Shown here one piece after another: positions 26,273 to 36,111 of a stretch of DNA of 64,000 nt. The stretch lies in contig JAVDCA010000001.1 in assembly GCA_030848545.1 (NCBI GenBank), positions 248,001 to 312,000 on the forward strand, written 5' to 3'. This DNA is from Astrobacterium formosum. Its GTDB lineage: Bacteria; Pseudomonadota; Alphaproteobacteria; Rhizobiales; Xanthobacteraceae. The position numbers were made by a program, and so were the translations under genes. The notes under the pieces are model-generated. The model saw nothing but the letters and a program-made list of their open reading frames with translations. It was not told the origin of the DNA and did not search any database. Each line of letters begins with the position of its first letter. Position 1 is the first letter of the stretch.

Positions 26273-27451
26273 ATGCAAGACGATGTGGTCATTCTGGCGG
26301 CCGCCCGCACGCCGGTCGGCGCCTTCAACGGTGCCTTCGGCAGCCTGCCCGCCCACGAACTCGGCAAGGTGGCCATCATGGCCGCCATCGATCGCGCCGC
26401 CATCGACCCCGCGCGCATCTCCGAAGTAATCATGGGCCAGATCCTCACCGCCGGCCAGGGCCAGAACCCGGCCCGCCAGGCATCGATCGCGGCCGGAATC
26501 CCGGTCGAGGTCCCGGCCTGGGGCGTCAACCAGCTGTGCGGCTCGGGCCTGCGCTCCGTCGCCCTCGGCCTGCAGGCGATCCGCGAAGGCGACGCCGATA
26601 TCGTCGTCGCCGGCGGCCAGGAGTCCATGAGCATGGCGCCGCACTGCGCCTATCTGCGTGCCGGCCAGAAGATGGGCGGCCTCGAACTCGTCGACACCAT
26701 GATCAAGGACGGGTTGTGGGAGGCCTTCAACGGCTACCACATGGGCAACACCGCCGAGAACATCGCCCGGCAATGGCAGATCACGCGGGCGCAGCAGGAC
26801 GAGTTCGCGGTGGCGTCGCAGAACAAGGCCGAGGCGGCCATGAAGTCCGGCCGCTTCAAGGACGAGATCGCCCCCGTCACCATCAAGACCCGCAAGGGTG
26901 ACGTCGTGGTCGATACCGACGAGTACCCCAAGCACGGCACCACCATCGAGGCGATCGCCAAGCTTCGGCCCGCCTTCGACAAGGAAGGCTCGGTGACGGC
27001 CGGCAACGCGTCGGGCATCAATGACGGCGCCGCCGCCATCGTGCTCATGCGGGCGAGCCAGGCCGACCGCGAAGGCCGCACGCCGCTCGCCCGCATCGTC
27101 TCCTGGGCACATGCCGGCGTCGACCCCAAGATCATGGGTACGGGCCCGATTCCCGCCTCGCGGGCGGCGCTCAAGAAGGCCGGCTGGAGCGTCGACGATC
27201 TCGACCTCGTCGAGGCCAACGAGGCGTTCGCGGCCCAGGCCTGCGCGGTCAACCAGGAGCTCGGCTGGGACTTGGCCAAGGTCAACGTCAATGGCGGCGC
27301 CATCGCGATCGGCCACCCGGTCGGTGCCTCCGGCGCCCGCATCCTCACCACGCTCCTCTACGAAATGCAGAAGCGCAACGCCAAGAAGGGCCTCGCCACC
27401 CTGTGCATCGGCGGCGGCATGGGCATCGCCATGTGCGTGGAACGGCCCTGA
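26273..27451 (+). CDS. Acetyl-CoA acetyltransferase (thiolase)
   Basis: A 392-residue class II thiolase that splits acetoacetyl-CoA into two acetyl-CoA (or runs in reverse for PHB synthesis). The nucleophile cysteine is in [11 protein letters not shown], the second residue set is in [20 protein letters not shown] (His), and [13 protein letters not shown] carries the proton-relay cysteine. Length and sequence match PhaA/AtoB. ACAGGAG precedes the start. At the end of the BKACE/CoA-transferase cluster it completes acetoacetate use. The gene name phaA or atoB cannot be decided from sequence alone. Confidence 0.94.
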   Translation: MQDDVVILAAARTPVGAFNGAFGSLPAHELGKVAIMAAIDRAAIDPARISEVIMGQILTAGQGQNPARQASIAAGIPVEVPAWGVNQLCGSGLRSVALGLQAIREGDADIVVAGGQESMSMAPHCAYLRAGQKMGGLELVDTMIKDGLWEAFNGYHMGNTAENIARQWQITRAQQDEFAVASQNKAEAAMKSGRFKDEIAPVTIKTRKGDVVVDTDEYPKHGTTIEAIAKLRPAFDKEGSVTAGNASGINDGAAAIVLMRASQADREGRTPLARIVSWAHAGVDPKIMGTGPIPASRAALKKAGWSVDDLDLVEANEAFAAQACAVNQELGWDLAKVNVNGGAIAIGHPVGASGARILTTLLYEMQKRNAKKGLATLCIGGGMGIAMCVERP

Positions 27452-28011
27452 GATCGAGAGCCCGCATCGGAAAGCGACAGGCCCGCCCTGCGCGGGCCTG
27501 CGCCATTCGGTGTGGCCGCTGAAGAATCTTTGCCGCAATCCGAATCAGAACCGCACCCGCGCGTGTGATAGCGCCACAGCTTCGTCGTGCCGCCATGGCG
27601 CGCGAAGCTCGCGAACGGGTCGCCGAGTCGCGAGGTCGCCGGTTGGCCCGGGCTTTTCGAGCGCAGAGACGGCTCGATGAGGCGCCTCCGCCGCTGTGAC
27701 TGAAATCGAGGTTCGAAAATAACGGAAGGCGGTCGGACTCGAATCCTGTCGCCCCACTTTCAGTCAGCACCGTTGAGGGAACTCGATGTTGTGATTGACG
27801 CGAACATCGTGCCTTGGGCTCGAATTCCTTCATGTGGGCAGCACAGCTCAGGCATCGGTGGCAATAATGAAACAAACCCACGCCGACACCGAAATTATTC
27901 ACGCCTTATTGTGGGCCCATGTGCCAGCAAGAAGAAATACGCGCGGAGGCCGGACGGACATCGCGCCGAACTGTGGAATTTGCTTTCGGTGGGCCGTCCA
28001 ATGAAGTGTTT
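27452..28011. other. Intergenic gap after the thiolase gene
   Basis: Apart from the hairpin at 27478-27500, no gene is supported. A 35-codon frame beginning MAREARERV near 27594 and antisense frames lack support. A stretch around 27731-27760 superficially resembles a tRNA 3' end but does not fold as one. Confidence 0.4.
27478..27500 (+). terminator. Hairpin after thiolase
   Basis: A 9-bp perfect stem CAGGCCCGC / GCGGGCCTG with loop CCTGC, 26 bp after the thiolase stop. The U-tract is missing, as is common in GC-rich alphaproteobacteria. It probably ends the catabolic operon. Confidence 0.55.
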
Positions 28012-29250
28012 ATGATGGCGCGCCGGACAACACTTCAGGGTCTTCTCTTGTGCGCTTTCGCGCTCACCGTGCTGGCCGGTTGCGCATCGATTCCACGCGT
28101 ACCGTTCACCAAGGAGCAACAAGCGGTCGCCACCATTCCGGGCATCCCGAATGCCCGCGTATGGTCGGATGACCGCGCCGACGCGCTGCTGGCGCGCGCG
28201 CGCTCCGACGTGCGTGCCGGTGAGGCCGGCCGGGTGGGCGCCATCAATGTGCTGGCGATTTCCGGGGGCGGCTCGAATGGCGCCTATGGGGCGGGCCTTC
28301 TCTCCGGATGGTCCGAGCGTGGCAGCAGACCCGAGTTCACCGTGGTGACCGGCGCCAGCGCAGGCGCGCTGATCGCGCCGTTCGCATTCCTCGGCCGATC
28401 CTATGATCCCGTGCTCAAGACCTTGTTTAACGAGGGGATCGGCGAGGAGCTGCTGCAATTCGATGGACTGTCGGCGATCTTCGGCTCCGGCGCATTCAAG
28501 GCCGAGCCACTCAGGCGTCTGATCGCACGTTATGTGGATCACGCGCTACTCGCGCGGATCGGCGCCGAATATCAGAAAGGTCGCCGCCTCCTGGTCGTCA
28601 CCACCAATCTCGACGCGCAGCGCACCGCCGTGTGGGACATGGGCGCGATCGCGGCGAGTGGCGCGCCCGGCGCGCTGGATCTGTTCCGCGATGTGCTGGC
28701 GGCATCCGCGAGCGTGCCGGGCGTGTATTCGCCGGTACTGATCAATGTCGAGGGTGGTGGCCGCCGCTTCGAGGAGATGCATGTCGATGGCGGCGTGCGC
28801 GCCAACCTGCTAGTCGTGCCGGAATCGCTGCTGCTGTCCAGTGTTCCGACATCCATGTCGGGGGTGCAGCCGCGCGTCTACATCCTGATGAACAACAAAC
28901 TGGAGCAGGATTTCGAGATCGTCGAGGGCAAGGCACTCGCTATCGTGTCGCGCTCTTTCACCACCGCCGTAAAGGCGAATACCCAGAATACGCTGATCGC
29001 GACCTACGACTTCACGCGCCGCAACAAATGGGACTTCAATCTGGCTTCAATCGACGCCGATTATCCCACCACGACCTCGATGGGCTTCGACCGTGGCTAC
29101 ATGCAGCAGCTCTATCAATACGGCTACCAGCAGGGGCTTTCGGGTGCGCCATGGCGCAAGACCCTGCCGACCACCTACACCGTGCCAACCGCCTCCGCGC
29201 AACGCATGGCGGCGCCGTCCATCGTCCGCAGGCGCGCAGGCGCGCGCTGA
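28012..29250 (+). CDS. Patatin-like phospholipase lipoprotein
   Basis: A 412-residue lipoprotein esterase/phospholipase. The signal peptide ends in a lipobox (LTVLAGC), so it is anchored to a membrane, probably the outer one. The patatin fold shows the oxyanion loop SGGGSNGAYGAG, the nucleophile in TGASAG and the catalytic aspartate in VDGGV. The remainder contains KADGLS-free helical segments and a C-terminal region (MGFDRGYMQQLYQYGYQQG) of unknown use. The start is ATG 28012 or the next ATG 28015; neither has a strong ribosome site. It is isolated between the thiolase and a recombinase relic, so it could belong to an acquired segment; this is inference. Confidence 0.85.
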   Translation: MMARRTTLQGLLLCAFALTVLAGCASIPRVPFTKEQQAVATIPGIPNARVWSDDRADALLARARSDVRAGEAGRVGAINVLAISGGGSNGAYGAGLLSGWSERGSRPEFTVVTGASAGALIAPFAFLGRSYDPVLKTLFNEGIGEELLQFDGLSAIFGSGAFKAEPLRRLIARYVDHALLARIGAEYQKGRRLLVVTTNLDAQRTAVWDMGAIAASGAPGALDLFRDVLAASASVPGVYSPVLINVEGGGRRFEEMHVDGGVRANLLVVPESLLLSSVPTSMSGVQPRVYILMNNKLEQDFEIVEGKALAIVSRSFTTAVKANTQNTLIATYDFTRRNKWDFNLASIDADYPTTTSMGFDRGYMQQLYQYGYQQGLSGAPWRKTLPTTYTVPTASAQRMAAPSIVRRRAGAR

Positions 29251-29280
29251 AATAGCGCCTCGAACCGCCGTTGCCGGAAA

Positions 29281-29454
29281 TGCGTGGCGCGGCGGCGGGC
29301 AAAACGGCTCGCCGCGAGCGGAAAGCTCGATGGGCTGGTGACGGACCATCTGGTGACTCGGCTATTGGAACGCGCCCGCCTGACCGAAATCCTGGCGACC
29401 CTGGCGGGTCGCCGCGCGGCGAAAGAAGAGGGCCTCAACGCCCGACGGACCTAA
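29281..29454 (+). pseudogene. C-terminal remnant of a large serine recombinase
   Basis: Without a start codon of its own, this frame encodes KLDGLVTDHLVTRLLERARL and then TEILATLAGRRAAKEEG before TAA. That pattern (KLD-x-LV-x-x-H/L plus a helix ending in a ..LERRxx.. segment) resembles the C-terminal end of resolvase/invertase-type site-specific recombinases. The catalytic and DNA-binding domains are absent. It ends 1 bp before the CCA end of an oppositely oriented tRNA-Arg gene, a classic place for integrative elements. The remnant is about 50 residues, so the family assignment is tentative. Confidence 0.45.
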
Positions 29455-29455
29455 G

Positions 29456-29532
29456 TGGCGCGCCCGGAGAGATTCGAACTCCCGACCCTCAGATTCGAAG
29501 TCTGATGCTCTATCCAGCTGAGCTACGGGCGC
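29456..29532 (-). tRNA. tRNA-Arg (anticodon TCG)
   Basis: A full cloverleaf reads on the minus strand. The acceptor GCGCCCG pairs with CGGGCGC; the D-arm is AGCTCAGCTGGATAGAGC. The anticodon stem CAGA/TCTG closes loop CTTCGAA, giving anticodon TCG, and the T-arm is GGGAGTTCGAATCTCTCC (one pair is weak). Discriminator G is followed by an encoded CCA. It reads arginine CGA codons. Confidence 0.95.
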
Positions 29533-29677
29533 TTTTAGCCGCCGGCGCCCCCTGAGAAGGCCCGCCGGTCGGGTCCTTATAGCGGCTCGTGCGCCGGAAA
29601 GCGACCCGGTGGCCGCTCGGGCGCCGCATGGGACGGCACCGGGCCGGGCAGGGCGGGAGGCGGTACCTGAACCGCGA

Positions 29678-31429
29678 TCACGCTGCCTTGAGGCGCGCGA
29701 AGAAGCCGTCGACCTCGGCGCGGATGTGCCGCGCCGACTTTTCCAGGCGGTCGGCGACCGACTTCATGGTGGCGGCATCGGCGGAGGTGGCGCTGGTTGC
29801 TTCGCCGACCCGGCCGATGTCCTCGGCAATGCGGCCGGTCCGATAGGCGGCGTTCTCGACCCGCTGGGCGATCTCCCGGGTGACGTTGCCCTGCTCGGTG
29901 ACCGAGGCCGCGATGGCGGCGGTGATCTCACCGATCTCGCCGATCGTCTTCTGGATACCGGTGATCGCCGCGATCGAGACCCCGGTCGCCTGCTGCATGC
30001 CGGCGATCTGGGACGCGATCTCCTCGGTCGCCTTGGCGGTCTGGCCGGCCAGCGCCTTGACCTCGCTCGCCACCACGGCGAAGCCCTTGCCGGCTTCGCC
30101 GGCGCGCGCCGCCTCGATGGTGGCGTTCAGGGCGAGCAGGTTGGTCTGGGCGGCGATGTCGGTGATGAGCCCGATGACGTCGCCGATGCGCTTGGCCGCA
30201 CCATCGAGTTCCTGGACCGCCGCGTTGGTACGCTCGGCCTCGCCGATCGCCTTTTCGGCAACCGCGTGCGACTGGTTCACCTGGCGGTCGATCTCGTTCA
30301 CCGCAGAGGCGAGTTCCTCCGTCGCGGCGGCGACCTCGCGCACGGTGCCGGAGGCTTCGCCCGCCGCCGTCGCCACCTCGGCGGTGCGGCTCGAGGCGTC
30401 GCCGGCGCGTCCGGCGAGATGGCCGGCGGTGCCGAGCACCTGGGCGGAGATTTCGGACAGATCGGCGAGGGTCGTCTCCAGCCCGGCTGCGAAGCGGTCG
30501 ATCTCGGCCGCGAGTGCCTGCTGCTGGCGGTCGCGGGCGTCGGACTCGTGGCGCTCGCGGGCGGCGGTGGCGTTCGCGGCCTCGAGTTCGCGACGCGCCT
30601 TGGCGCTGGTCTCCTCCAGGATGGAGGCCTGCATCTGGGCGTTGCGTTCCAGCGCCCGCTGGAAAACCCCGATCGAGCGCGCCAGATCACCGATCTCGTC
30701 CTGGCGGTCGTTGAACGGAACCGTGATCGCGGTGTCGCCGCCGGCGACCTTTTCGGTCACCCTGCTGATCGCGGTCAGGGGACGGGTGACCGAGCTCGTG
30801 ATGATGACGATGCCGATGCCGATCAGCAGCAGCGCGAAGGCCGCGACGCCGCCCAGCATCCATGTGGTCGAGCGGGTGTTCTCCTCCAGGGCGTCGTAGA
30901 TGAAGCGCGAGCGCTCGGTATAGAGTTGCGCCAGCGCGGCGAGGTCCTTGTTGAGCGCCGTGCGGACGCTGCGGTTGGCGTCGTTGTCGCCCCATTCGCG
31001 CCCGGCCGCCGGGCTCACCTGGGTGCCGAGCCGGACCAGTTCGTTGCGGAATTCGACGAACTGGCCGACCCGCTTCTCGAAGGTCGCGAAGGCGGCGGCA
31101 TCGTCGGGGCCCACCGATTTCTTCCATTCGGCGACCACTTTGGTGATCTGTTCGTTGAACTTGACCAGGCCGCCGCCGAAGCGCTTGGCGGTCTTGATGT
31201 CGGCCGACATGTAGATGCCGCGCGATTCCATCACCACCGCATAGACGAGACTGTTGATGCGCTCGACGTTCTGCGAGCCGATGAAATTCGACTCGAACTG
31301 CTTGATCAGCGCCGCATTCTGCACGGACTTGTAGATAGCGGTCGCAGCGAGAAAGAGCGTCGCAATCGCGACGAGCGTGAACAGAGCATACAGCTTGGCG
31401 GCGATGGTGAGGCGATGGTGCTTGAACAT
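29678..31429 (-). CDS. Methyl-accepting chemotaxis protein
   Basis: A 583-residue transducer. An N-terminal helix ([20 protein letters not shown]) and a second at about 185-205 ([20 protein letters not shown]) bracket a periplasmic helical sensor domain of about 150 residues, followed by HAMP ([20 protein letters not shown]). The conserved signalling tip is [20 protein letters not shown]. The C-terminus (GFFARLKAA) lacks a CheR/CheB pentapeptide. The long frame upstream to 31855 is not used: ATG 31429 has GGAAA upstream and starts just before the first helix. The ligand is unknown, and the gene stands apart from che genes. Confidence 0.9.
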   Translation of the reverse strand: MFKHHRLTIAAKLYALFTLVAIATLFLAATAIYKSVQNAALIKQFESNFIGSQNVERINSLVYAVVMESRGIYMSADIKTAKRFGGGLVKFNEQITKVVAEWKKSVGPDDAAAFATFEKRVGQFVEFRNELVRLGTQVSPAAGREWGDNDANRSVRTALNKDLAALAQLYTERSRFIYDALEENTRSTTWMLGGVAAFALLLIGIGIVIITSSVTRPLTAISRVTEKVAGGDTAITVPFNDRQDEIGDLARSIGVFQRALERNAQMQASILEETSAKARRELEAANATAARERHESDARDRQQQALAAEIDRFAAGLETTLADLSEISAQVLGTAGHLAGRAGDASSRTAEVATAAGEASGTVREVAAATEELASAVNEIDRQVNQSHAVAEKAIGEAERTNAAVQELDGAAKRIGDVIGLITDIAAQTNLLALNATIEAARAGEAGKGFAVVASEVKALAGQTAKATEEIASQIAGMQQATGVSIAAITGIQKTIGEIGEITAAIAASVTEQGNVTREIAQRVENAAYRTGRIAEDIGRVGEATSATSADAATMKSVADRLEKSARHIRAEVDGFFARLKAA

Positions 31430-31682
31430 GGGGCGTTTCCCGGCCGACGCGATAACTACAATCTTCTGTTCTAAAACTGTTAATTGAAGGTTGTGGGCAC
31501 GCCAGAGTGCGACTGATCGGTGGAAATATACCGGTCGGGCGGATTTCCGCTTCTGCCACGCGTCTGCCAAGCCGAGACGAGTGGCTTCTGCGATCACGAG
31601 CGAGGTTTCATTTGCCTGATCATCCTGTGAATGATGTCCGCCCGCGCGATCCATTCGCTCGACCTGGCTGCGGAGGTGGATG

Positions 31683-32564
31683 ATGCCTGAAGAAAATCGC
31701 CATGGTGGCGAGGCCGTCGGAGTGGAGCCCCTGGTGGATGCGGGCTGGCTCGCCGCCCGCCTGGGTGTGGCGGACCTGCGCATTCTCGACATCCGTTCCG
31801 TCGTCGACGGCGGCGGCGCAAGCGCCTTCCTGGCCGCCCATGTGCCCGGCGCCATTCACACCGACTACACCAGGGACGGCTGGCGTGCCGTCCGCGGCCT
31901 GGTGACGGGCTTGTTGCCCGACGCCGAGGCCCTGGCCGCCCTGTTCGGTCGGCTGGGAATTGCGCCCGGCCAGCACGTGGTGGTCGTCGGTGCCGGCAAC
32001 GGCGCGGCCGACTTCAGTGCCGCCGCCCGCGTCTACTGGACCTTGAAGACCGCCGGCCACCGCGCCGTGTCGATCCTCGATGGCGGCATGGCGGCCTGGA
32101 TGGCCGATCCCGGCCGGCCGGTGGAGGAGGGGCCGGGCTTGCTGCCGACCTCGACCCACCATCCCGTCGCCTTCGATCTCTCCTGGCGCTGCGATGTCGG
32201 CGGGGTCGAACGCGCCATGGCGGCCGGCGACGCGGTTCTGCTGGACAGCCGCTCGGCGGATTTCTTCCGGGGCATCAAGAAAAGCCCCCAGGCGGTTCGT
32301 CCCGGCCGCATTCCCGGGGCACTCAACCTGGATTACACCTCCGCCTTCGACGCCGCCGGCCGCCTGCGGCCGCAGGCGGAGATCGCAGCCCTGTTCGCCG
32401 CCATCCCCGATGGGCCGATCGTCAACTATTGCAACACGGGCCAGCAGGCCGCCGCCAATTGGTTCATCATATCGGAACTTATGGGCCGCCGGGACGCCAC
32501 CCTGTATGACGGCTCCATGTCGGAATGGACCGAGACGCCAGAGCGTCCGGTAGCGGCCGGATAA
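31683..32564 (+). CDS. Sulfurtransferase (two-domain rhodanese, SseA/MST-like)
   Basis: A 293-residue tandem rhodanese. The N-terminal inactive domain starts [20 protein letters not shown]. The C-terminal domain carries the persulfide cysteine in [13 protein letters not shown], a loop unlike the classic CRxGx[R/T] of thiosulfate:cyanide and CGSGVTA of mercaptopyruvate enzymes. The preferred sulfur donor is therefore uncertain. GGAGGTGG precedes two consecutive ATG codons at 31680 and 31683; spacing favours the second. The linker [19 protein letters not shown] fits the typical interdomain rhodanese signature. Confidence 0.85.
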   Translation: MPEENRHGGEAVGVEPLVDAGWLAARLGVADLRILDIRSVVDGGGASAFLAAHVPGAIHTDYTRDGWRAVRGLVTGLLPDAEALAALFGRLGIAPGQHVVVVGAGNGAADFSAAARVYWTLKTAGHRAVSILDGGMAAWMADPGRPVEEGPGLLPTSTHHPVAFDLSWRCDVGGVERAMAAGDAVLLDSRSADFFRGIKKSPQAVRPGRIPGALNLDYTSAFDAAGRLRPQAEIAALFAAIPDGPIVNYCNTGQQAAANWFIISELMGRRDATLYDGSMSEWTETPERPVAAG

Positions 32565-32603
32565 TCGAGCCGGGGTCCTGCGTGGCTCTCGCAGGAAGTG
32601 CCG

Positions 32604-32635
32604 CAAGATCTTCACCCCACAAGATCTTCACCCCA
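32604..32635. repeat. Tandem duplication of a 16-bp unit
   Basis: CAAGATCTTCACCCCA occurs twice, head to tail with no spacer, just after the sulfurtransferase gene. Each unit contains the palindrome AAGATCTT. Probably a slippage duplication; a paired protein-binding site is possible. Confidence 0.8.
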
Positions 32636-32838
32636 TTTCACTTTCGGCACGCCGCATTCGGTCGCGAGCCTGCCACGACGGCGTCTCGCCGGCGCCGCGC
32701 ATTCGCCCGCTTCGGCCCTTACGTGAATTCATGGTCGTTGAACCAAACCAACGGCTTTGGCGACGAAGCCTCAGCTGCCGTTAGCCGGAGGGTAAGGTCC
32801 ACCGCGCTATGGCTTGCGGCGAACTCGAGGAACCGCGA

Positions 32839-33111
32839 ATGCCCGCCACCCATCCCGGAACGATCTACGTGCCGCCTTCGCGACGCCGGGTTGTTGCCGG
32901 TGTCTGTCGGTTGTTGGATGCAATCGCGGCGTCCGAGATCGTCGTCGACGATGAAATGGCCTTGGGGGGTGCGCAGGCGGGACGCACGGAGGCTTGCGCC
33001 GATATTGGCGGCTTCCACGCCCTGATGACCGCCGGTGGGGATGTCGACGGCGAGGTGTTGCGCTGGATCGCCTCCCACGTGAAGCCGAAGAAGCGCCTGT
33101 CCGCCCACTGA
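32839..33111 (+). CDS. Small hypothetical protein
   Basis: A 90-residue soluble frame with a GAGGA ribosome site eight bases before ATG 32839. The amino-acid composition is plausible (GTIYVPPSRRRVVAGVCRLL, then IASEIVVDD-like acidic turns), ending in a basic SHVKPKKRLSAH. No domain is recognised. It could be an unrelated short ORF; the ribosome site and the absence of a better frame are the only support. It precedes the carboxylase gene by about 180 bp. Confidence 0.4.
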   Translation: MPATHPGTIYVPPSRRRVVAGVCRLLDAIAASEIVVDDEMALGGAQAGRTEACADIGGFHALMTAGGDVDGEVLRWIASHVKPKKRLSAH

Positions 33112-33292
33112 GAGCCATTCGAAGGCTCAGCGCGTCATCGCCGCCATCGACCGGCGGCTGTCGCGTTTTCACTTTGCCGCCGGCGGTTTCGCGACCAAAG
33201 GTGAAGGCAACCGGCGATTGACATTTCCACGACGCGGCCGCAAAGCCATCGGTACCGTACCGTACTGGTAGTTCGTGGGGACTTCTGGTCGC

Positions 33293-35308
33293 ATGTTCAA
33301 TCGGATTCTGATCGCCAATCGCGGCGAGATCGCCTGTCGCATCATCAAGACGGCGCGGCGCCTAGGGATCGCGACCGTCGCGGTCTATTCCGAGGCCGAC
33401 AAGGATGCCCCTCACGTCGAGATGGCCGACGACGCCGTCCTGATCGGCCCGCCGCCGGTGGCCGAGAGCTATCTCGTCATGGACAAGATCATCGACGCCT
33501 GCCGCCAGACGGGCGCTGAAGCCGTGCATCCGGGCTACGGCTTCCTGTCCGAGCGCGAATCGTTTGCGCGCGCACTCGGCGAGGCCGGCATCGTCTTCAT
33601 CGGCCCGAACCCGGCCGCCATCGCCGCCATGGGCGACAAGATCGAGAGCAAGAAGGCGGCCGCCGCCGCGAAGGTCTCGACCGTGCCCGGCTATCTGGGC
33701 GTCATCGCCGACGCCAAGGAGGCGGCCATGATCGCCGACGAGATCGGCTATCCGGTGATGATCAAGGCCTCGGCCGGTGGCGGCGGCAAGGGCATGCGCA
33801 TCGCCCATTCGCGCGCCGAGGTCGAGGAAGGTTTCGAGCGCGCCCGCTCGGAGGCGAAGTCGTCGTTCGGGGACGACCGGGTCTTCGTGGAAAAGTTCAT
33901 CGTCGAGCCGCGCCACGTCGAAATCCAGGTGCTGGGCGACAAGCACGGCAACGTCATCCATCTCGGTGAGCGCGAATGCTCGATCCAGCGGCGCAACCAG
34001 AAGGTCGTCGAGGAAGCCCCGAGCCCGCTCCTCGATGCGCAGACGCGGGCGAAGATGGGCGCCCAGGCGGTCGCGCTCGCGAAAGCCGTCGGCTACGATT
34101 CCGCCGGCACGGTCGAATTCGTCGCCGGTCAGGACCGGAGCTTCTATTTCCTGGAGATGAATACCCGTCTGCAGGTCGAGCACCCGGTCACCGAGCTCGT
34201 CACCGGTGTCGACCTCGTCGAGCAGATGATCCGCGTCGCCGCCGGCGAGAAGCTGAAGATTCGCCAGGAGGATGTGCAGATCAACGGCTGGGCGGTGGAG
34301 ACGCGCGTCTATGCCGAGGACCCGTACCGCAATTTCCTGCCCTCCATCGGCCGCCTGGTCACCTATCGGCCTCCCGAGGAGAAGAGCACGCGCGGCATCA
34401 CGGTGCGCAACGACACCGGCGTCGAGGAGGGCGGCGAAATCTCGCTCTTCTACGATCCGATGATCGCCAAGCTCGTCACCCATGCGTGGAGCCGGGAGGA
34501 GGCGATCGCGGCGCAGTCCCATGCCCTCGACCAGTTCGCCATCGATGGCATCCGTCACAACATTCCTTTCCTCTCGGCCCTGATGCAGCATCCGCGCTGG
34601 CTCGAGGGGCGCCTGTCCACCGGCTTCATCGCCGAGGAGTATCCGGACGGCTTCCATCCGACCGCGCCCGAAGGCGAGCGGGCGGAGGTCATCGCCGCAG
34701 TCGCCTGTGCGATCGACTTCGTGGTCGGCGAACGCCGGCGGAGGATTTCCGGCCAGATCACCGGCAAGCCGGTGACGCGCGAGCGCCAGCGGGCGGTGTG
34801 GCTCGACCGACTCGAGATCGACATGGCGGTGGAACGCGCCGGCAGCGACATCGCGGTACGGCCGATGGGCTCCGACGGCGCGGAGGGAAAAGCCCGGCTC
34901 CTGGCCTCGCCGTGGAAGCCCGGCGATCCGGTCTGGATCGGGTCGATCGACAACGAACCCGTATCGGTGCAGGTGCGGCCGATCCCCAACGGCTATCGTC
35001 TCGCCCATCACGGCGTCGAGGTGAAGGCCCATGTGTACACCGGGCACGAGGCCAAGGCGGCGCGGCTGATGCCCGAGAAGGTCTTGAGCGACACCGGCAA
35101 GAAGGTCCTGTGTCCCATGCCGGGACTGGTGCGTTCGATCGCCGTCACCGAAGGTCAGGAAGTCAAGGCCGGCGAGACCATCGCGCTCGTGGAAGCCATG
35201 AAGATGGAGAACGTGCTGCGCGCCGAGCGTGACGGTACGGTCAGGAAGATCCACGCCAAGCCGGGTGAGAGTCTCGCGGTCGACGCGGTGATCCTGGAGT
35301 TCGCGTAG
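33293..35308 (+). CDS. pccA: Acetyl/propionyl-CoA carboxylase alpha subunit (biotin carboxylase + biotin carrier)
   Basis: A 671-residue biotin-dependent carboxylase alpha chain. The biotin carboxylase N-terminus is FNRILIANRGEIACRIIKTA. The ATP-grasp loop is KASAGGGGKGMRIAH, and catalytic parts are EMNTRLQVEHPVTE and INGWAVETRVYAEDP. A BT-type middle domain and the biotinyl domain follow, with the carrier lysine at about residue 637 in EAMKMEN. The size and the GRLVTYRPP region fit propionyl-CoA carboxylase PccA. Its partner PccB is not in the window. The role is propionyl-CoA to methylmalonyl-CoA. No clear ribosome site was seen; ATG 33293 matches the family start. Confidence 0.88.
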   Translation: MFNRILIANRGEIACRIIKTARRLGIATVAVYSEADKDAPHVEMADDAVLIGPPPVAESYLVMDKIIDACRQTGAEAVHPGYGFLSERESFARALGEAGIVFIGPNPAAIAAMGDKIESKKAAAAAKVSTVPGYLGVIADAKEAAMIADEIGYPVMIKASAGGGGKGMRIAHSRAEVEEGFERARSEAKSSFGDDRVFVEKFIVEPRHVEIQVLGDKHGNVIHLGERECSIQRRNQKVVEEAPSPLLDAQTRAKMGAQAVALAKAVGYDSAGTVEFVAGQDRSFYFLEMNTRLQVEHPVTELVTGVDLVEQMIRVAAGEKLKIRQEDVQINGWAVETRVYAEDPYRNFLPSIGRLVTYRPPEEKSTRGITVRNDTGVEEGGEISLFYDPMIAKLVTHAWSREEAIAAQSHALDQFAIDGIRHNIPFLSALMQHPRWLEGRLSTGFIAEEYPDGFHPTAPEGERAEVIAAVACAIDFVVGERRRRISGQITGKPVTRERQRAVWLDRLEIDMAVERAGSDIAVRPMGSDGAEGKARLLASPWKPGDPVWIGSIDNEPVSVQVRPIPNGYRLAHHGVEVKAHVYTGHEAKAARLMPEKVLSDTGKKVLCPMPGLVRSIAVTEGQEVKAGETIALVEAMKMENVLRAERDGTVRKIHAKPGESLAVDAVILEFA

Positions 35309-36111
35309 AGCTACCTCGCATGGCGGCGCACGGCAACTTGCGATAGAACTGATCCATCTCGCCTTCGCACCGGCTGTCCGCGCGCGACATGCACAAGTTC
35401 ATCGGCCACGATGCCCGGCCGGCAGGACAGGTTCACGGCACACCCGGTGGATCGATAGGAAATTGTCGACGTCGGCGTGCCGTCACAGTCGATGTCGAAC
35501 AGTGCAATGCCGGCTTCCAGAACGCGCCGCTGCTTCTTCATCAGCTCAGCTCGACTGCGCGCTCGTCGGCAGGAAGAAGGCCATCATGCTCGGTTCGACG
35601 GTGCGCGCCAGCGTGTTGAGCCGGACTGCCGCGCCCTGGTCGTTCTGCGATTCCAGCGTTTCGTCCCGGCGAAGCCCGTATGGTCCGCCGATCGCATCAG
35701 CGTCATGTGCGGCCATGATGACGACCGCGGACATGATGCGCGGGCCGGTTGGGTAGACGGGACAAATGCGGTCGTGGATCATCGTGTCCATGTCGTCGAT
35801 CCCGCGGGGGTGGATCGATTGGACTACAACCTGCCATAGGTGCGCGACCGGCCGAAGCCAGGAATTATCCTGTAGGTGTCGGCACTTATGCCTATCGCGA
35901 GTGGTGCCTGCATGGGTCCGCGGACGGCCGTCGCCAGTTGCGTTGCGGCCGCGCGCCGCTGCGGACCACCGCCCGCTGCGGCGCCGGCAACATCAGACCG
36001 TCGCGACGTTCCCGGAACTCGGCCGACTCCCCGTGGGCCGACGGTCGCGGGGAACCGGTGGCTCCGCCTGTGCGTTCGCTCCGCAGCAGCGATCCCAGGA
36101 GAGACCCCGTC
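35309..36111. other. Long gap between pccA and an SDR gene
   Basis: About 800 bp with no gene I can support. Two short minus-strand frames (35311-35541 and 35546-35791) have odd composition and no domain; the first begins MKKQRRVLEAGIALFD, loosely reminiscent of small PilZ-like proteins, but the rest does not match. Decayed coding sequence is possible. Confidence 0.35.

Noticed and set aside
26252-27538. Open frame of 428 codons on the minus strand across the thiolase gene
   Set aside because: Antisense to a clear thiolase; no independent evidence for coding.
27731-27764. Sequence reminiscent of a tRNA or tmRNA 3' end (GGACTCGAATCC...CGCCCCAC)
   Set aside because: The T-stem does not pair, the 3' CCA is absent and no matching 5' half or D/anticodon arms were found upstream.
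29609-31474. Long open frame (621 codons) on the plus strand across the chemotaxis receptor
   Set aside because: Glycine/aspartate-rich antisense translation of the receptor; no start signal or homology pattern.
33362-35254. Long open frame (630 codons) on the minus strand across pccA
   Set aside because: It is the antisense of a well-conserved carboxylase; its composition is rich in D, R, H and L as expected from reverse-complement GC-rich codons, with no domain or ribosome site.
35311-35791. Two small minus-strand frames after pccA
   Set aside because: They lack ribosome sites and recognised domains and are in different frames from each other; a decayed small gene is possible but cannot be supported.
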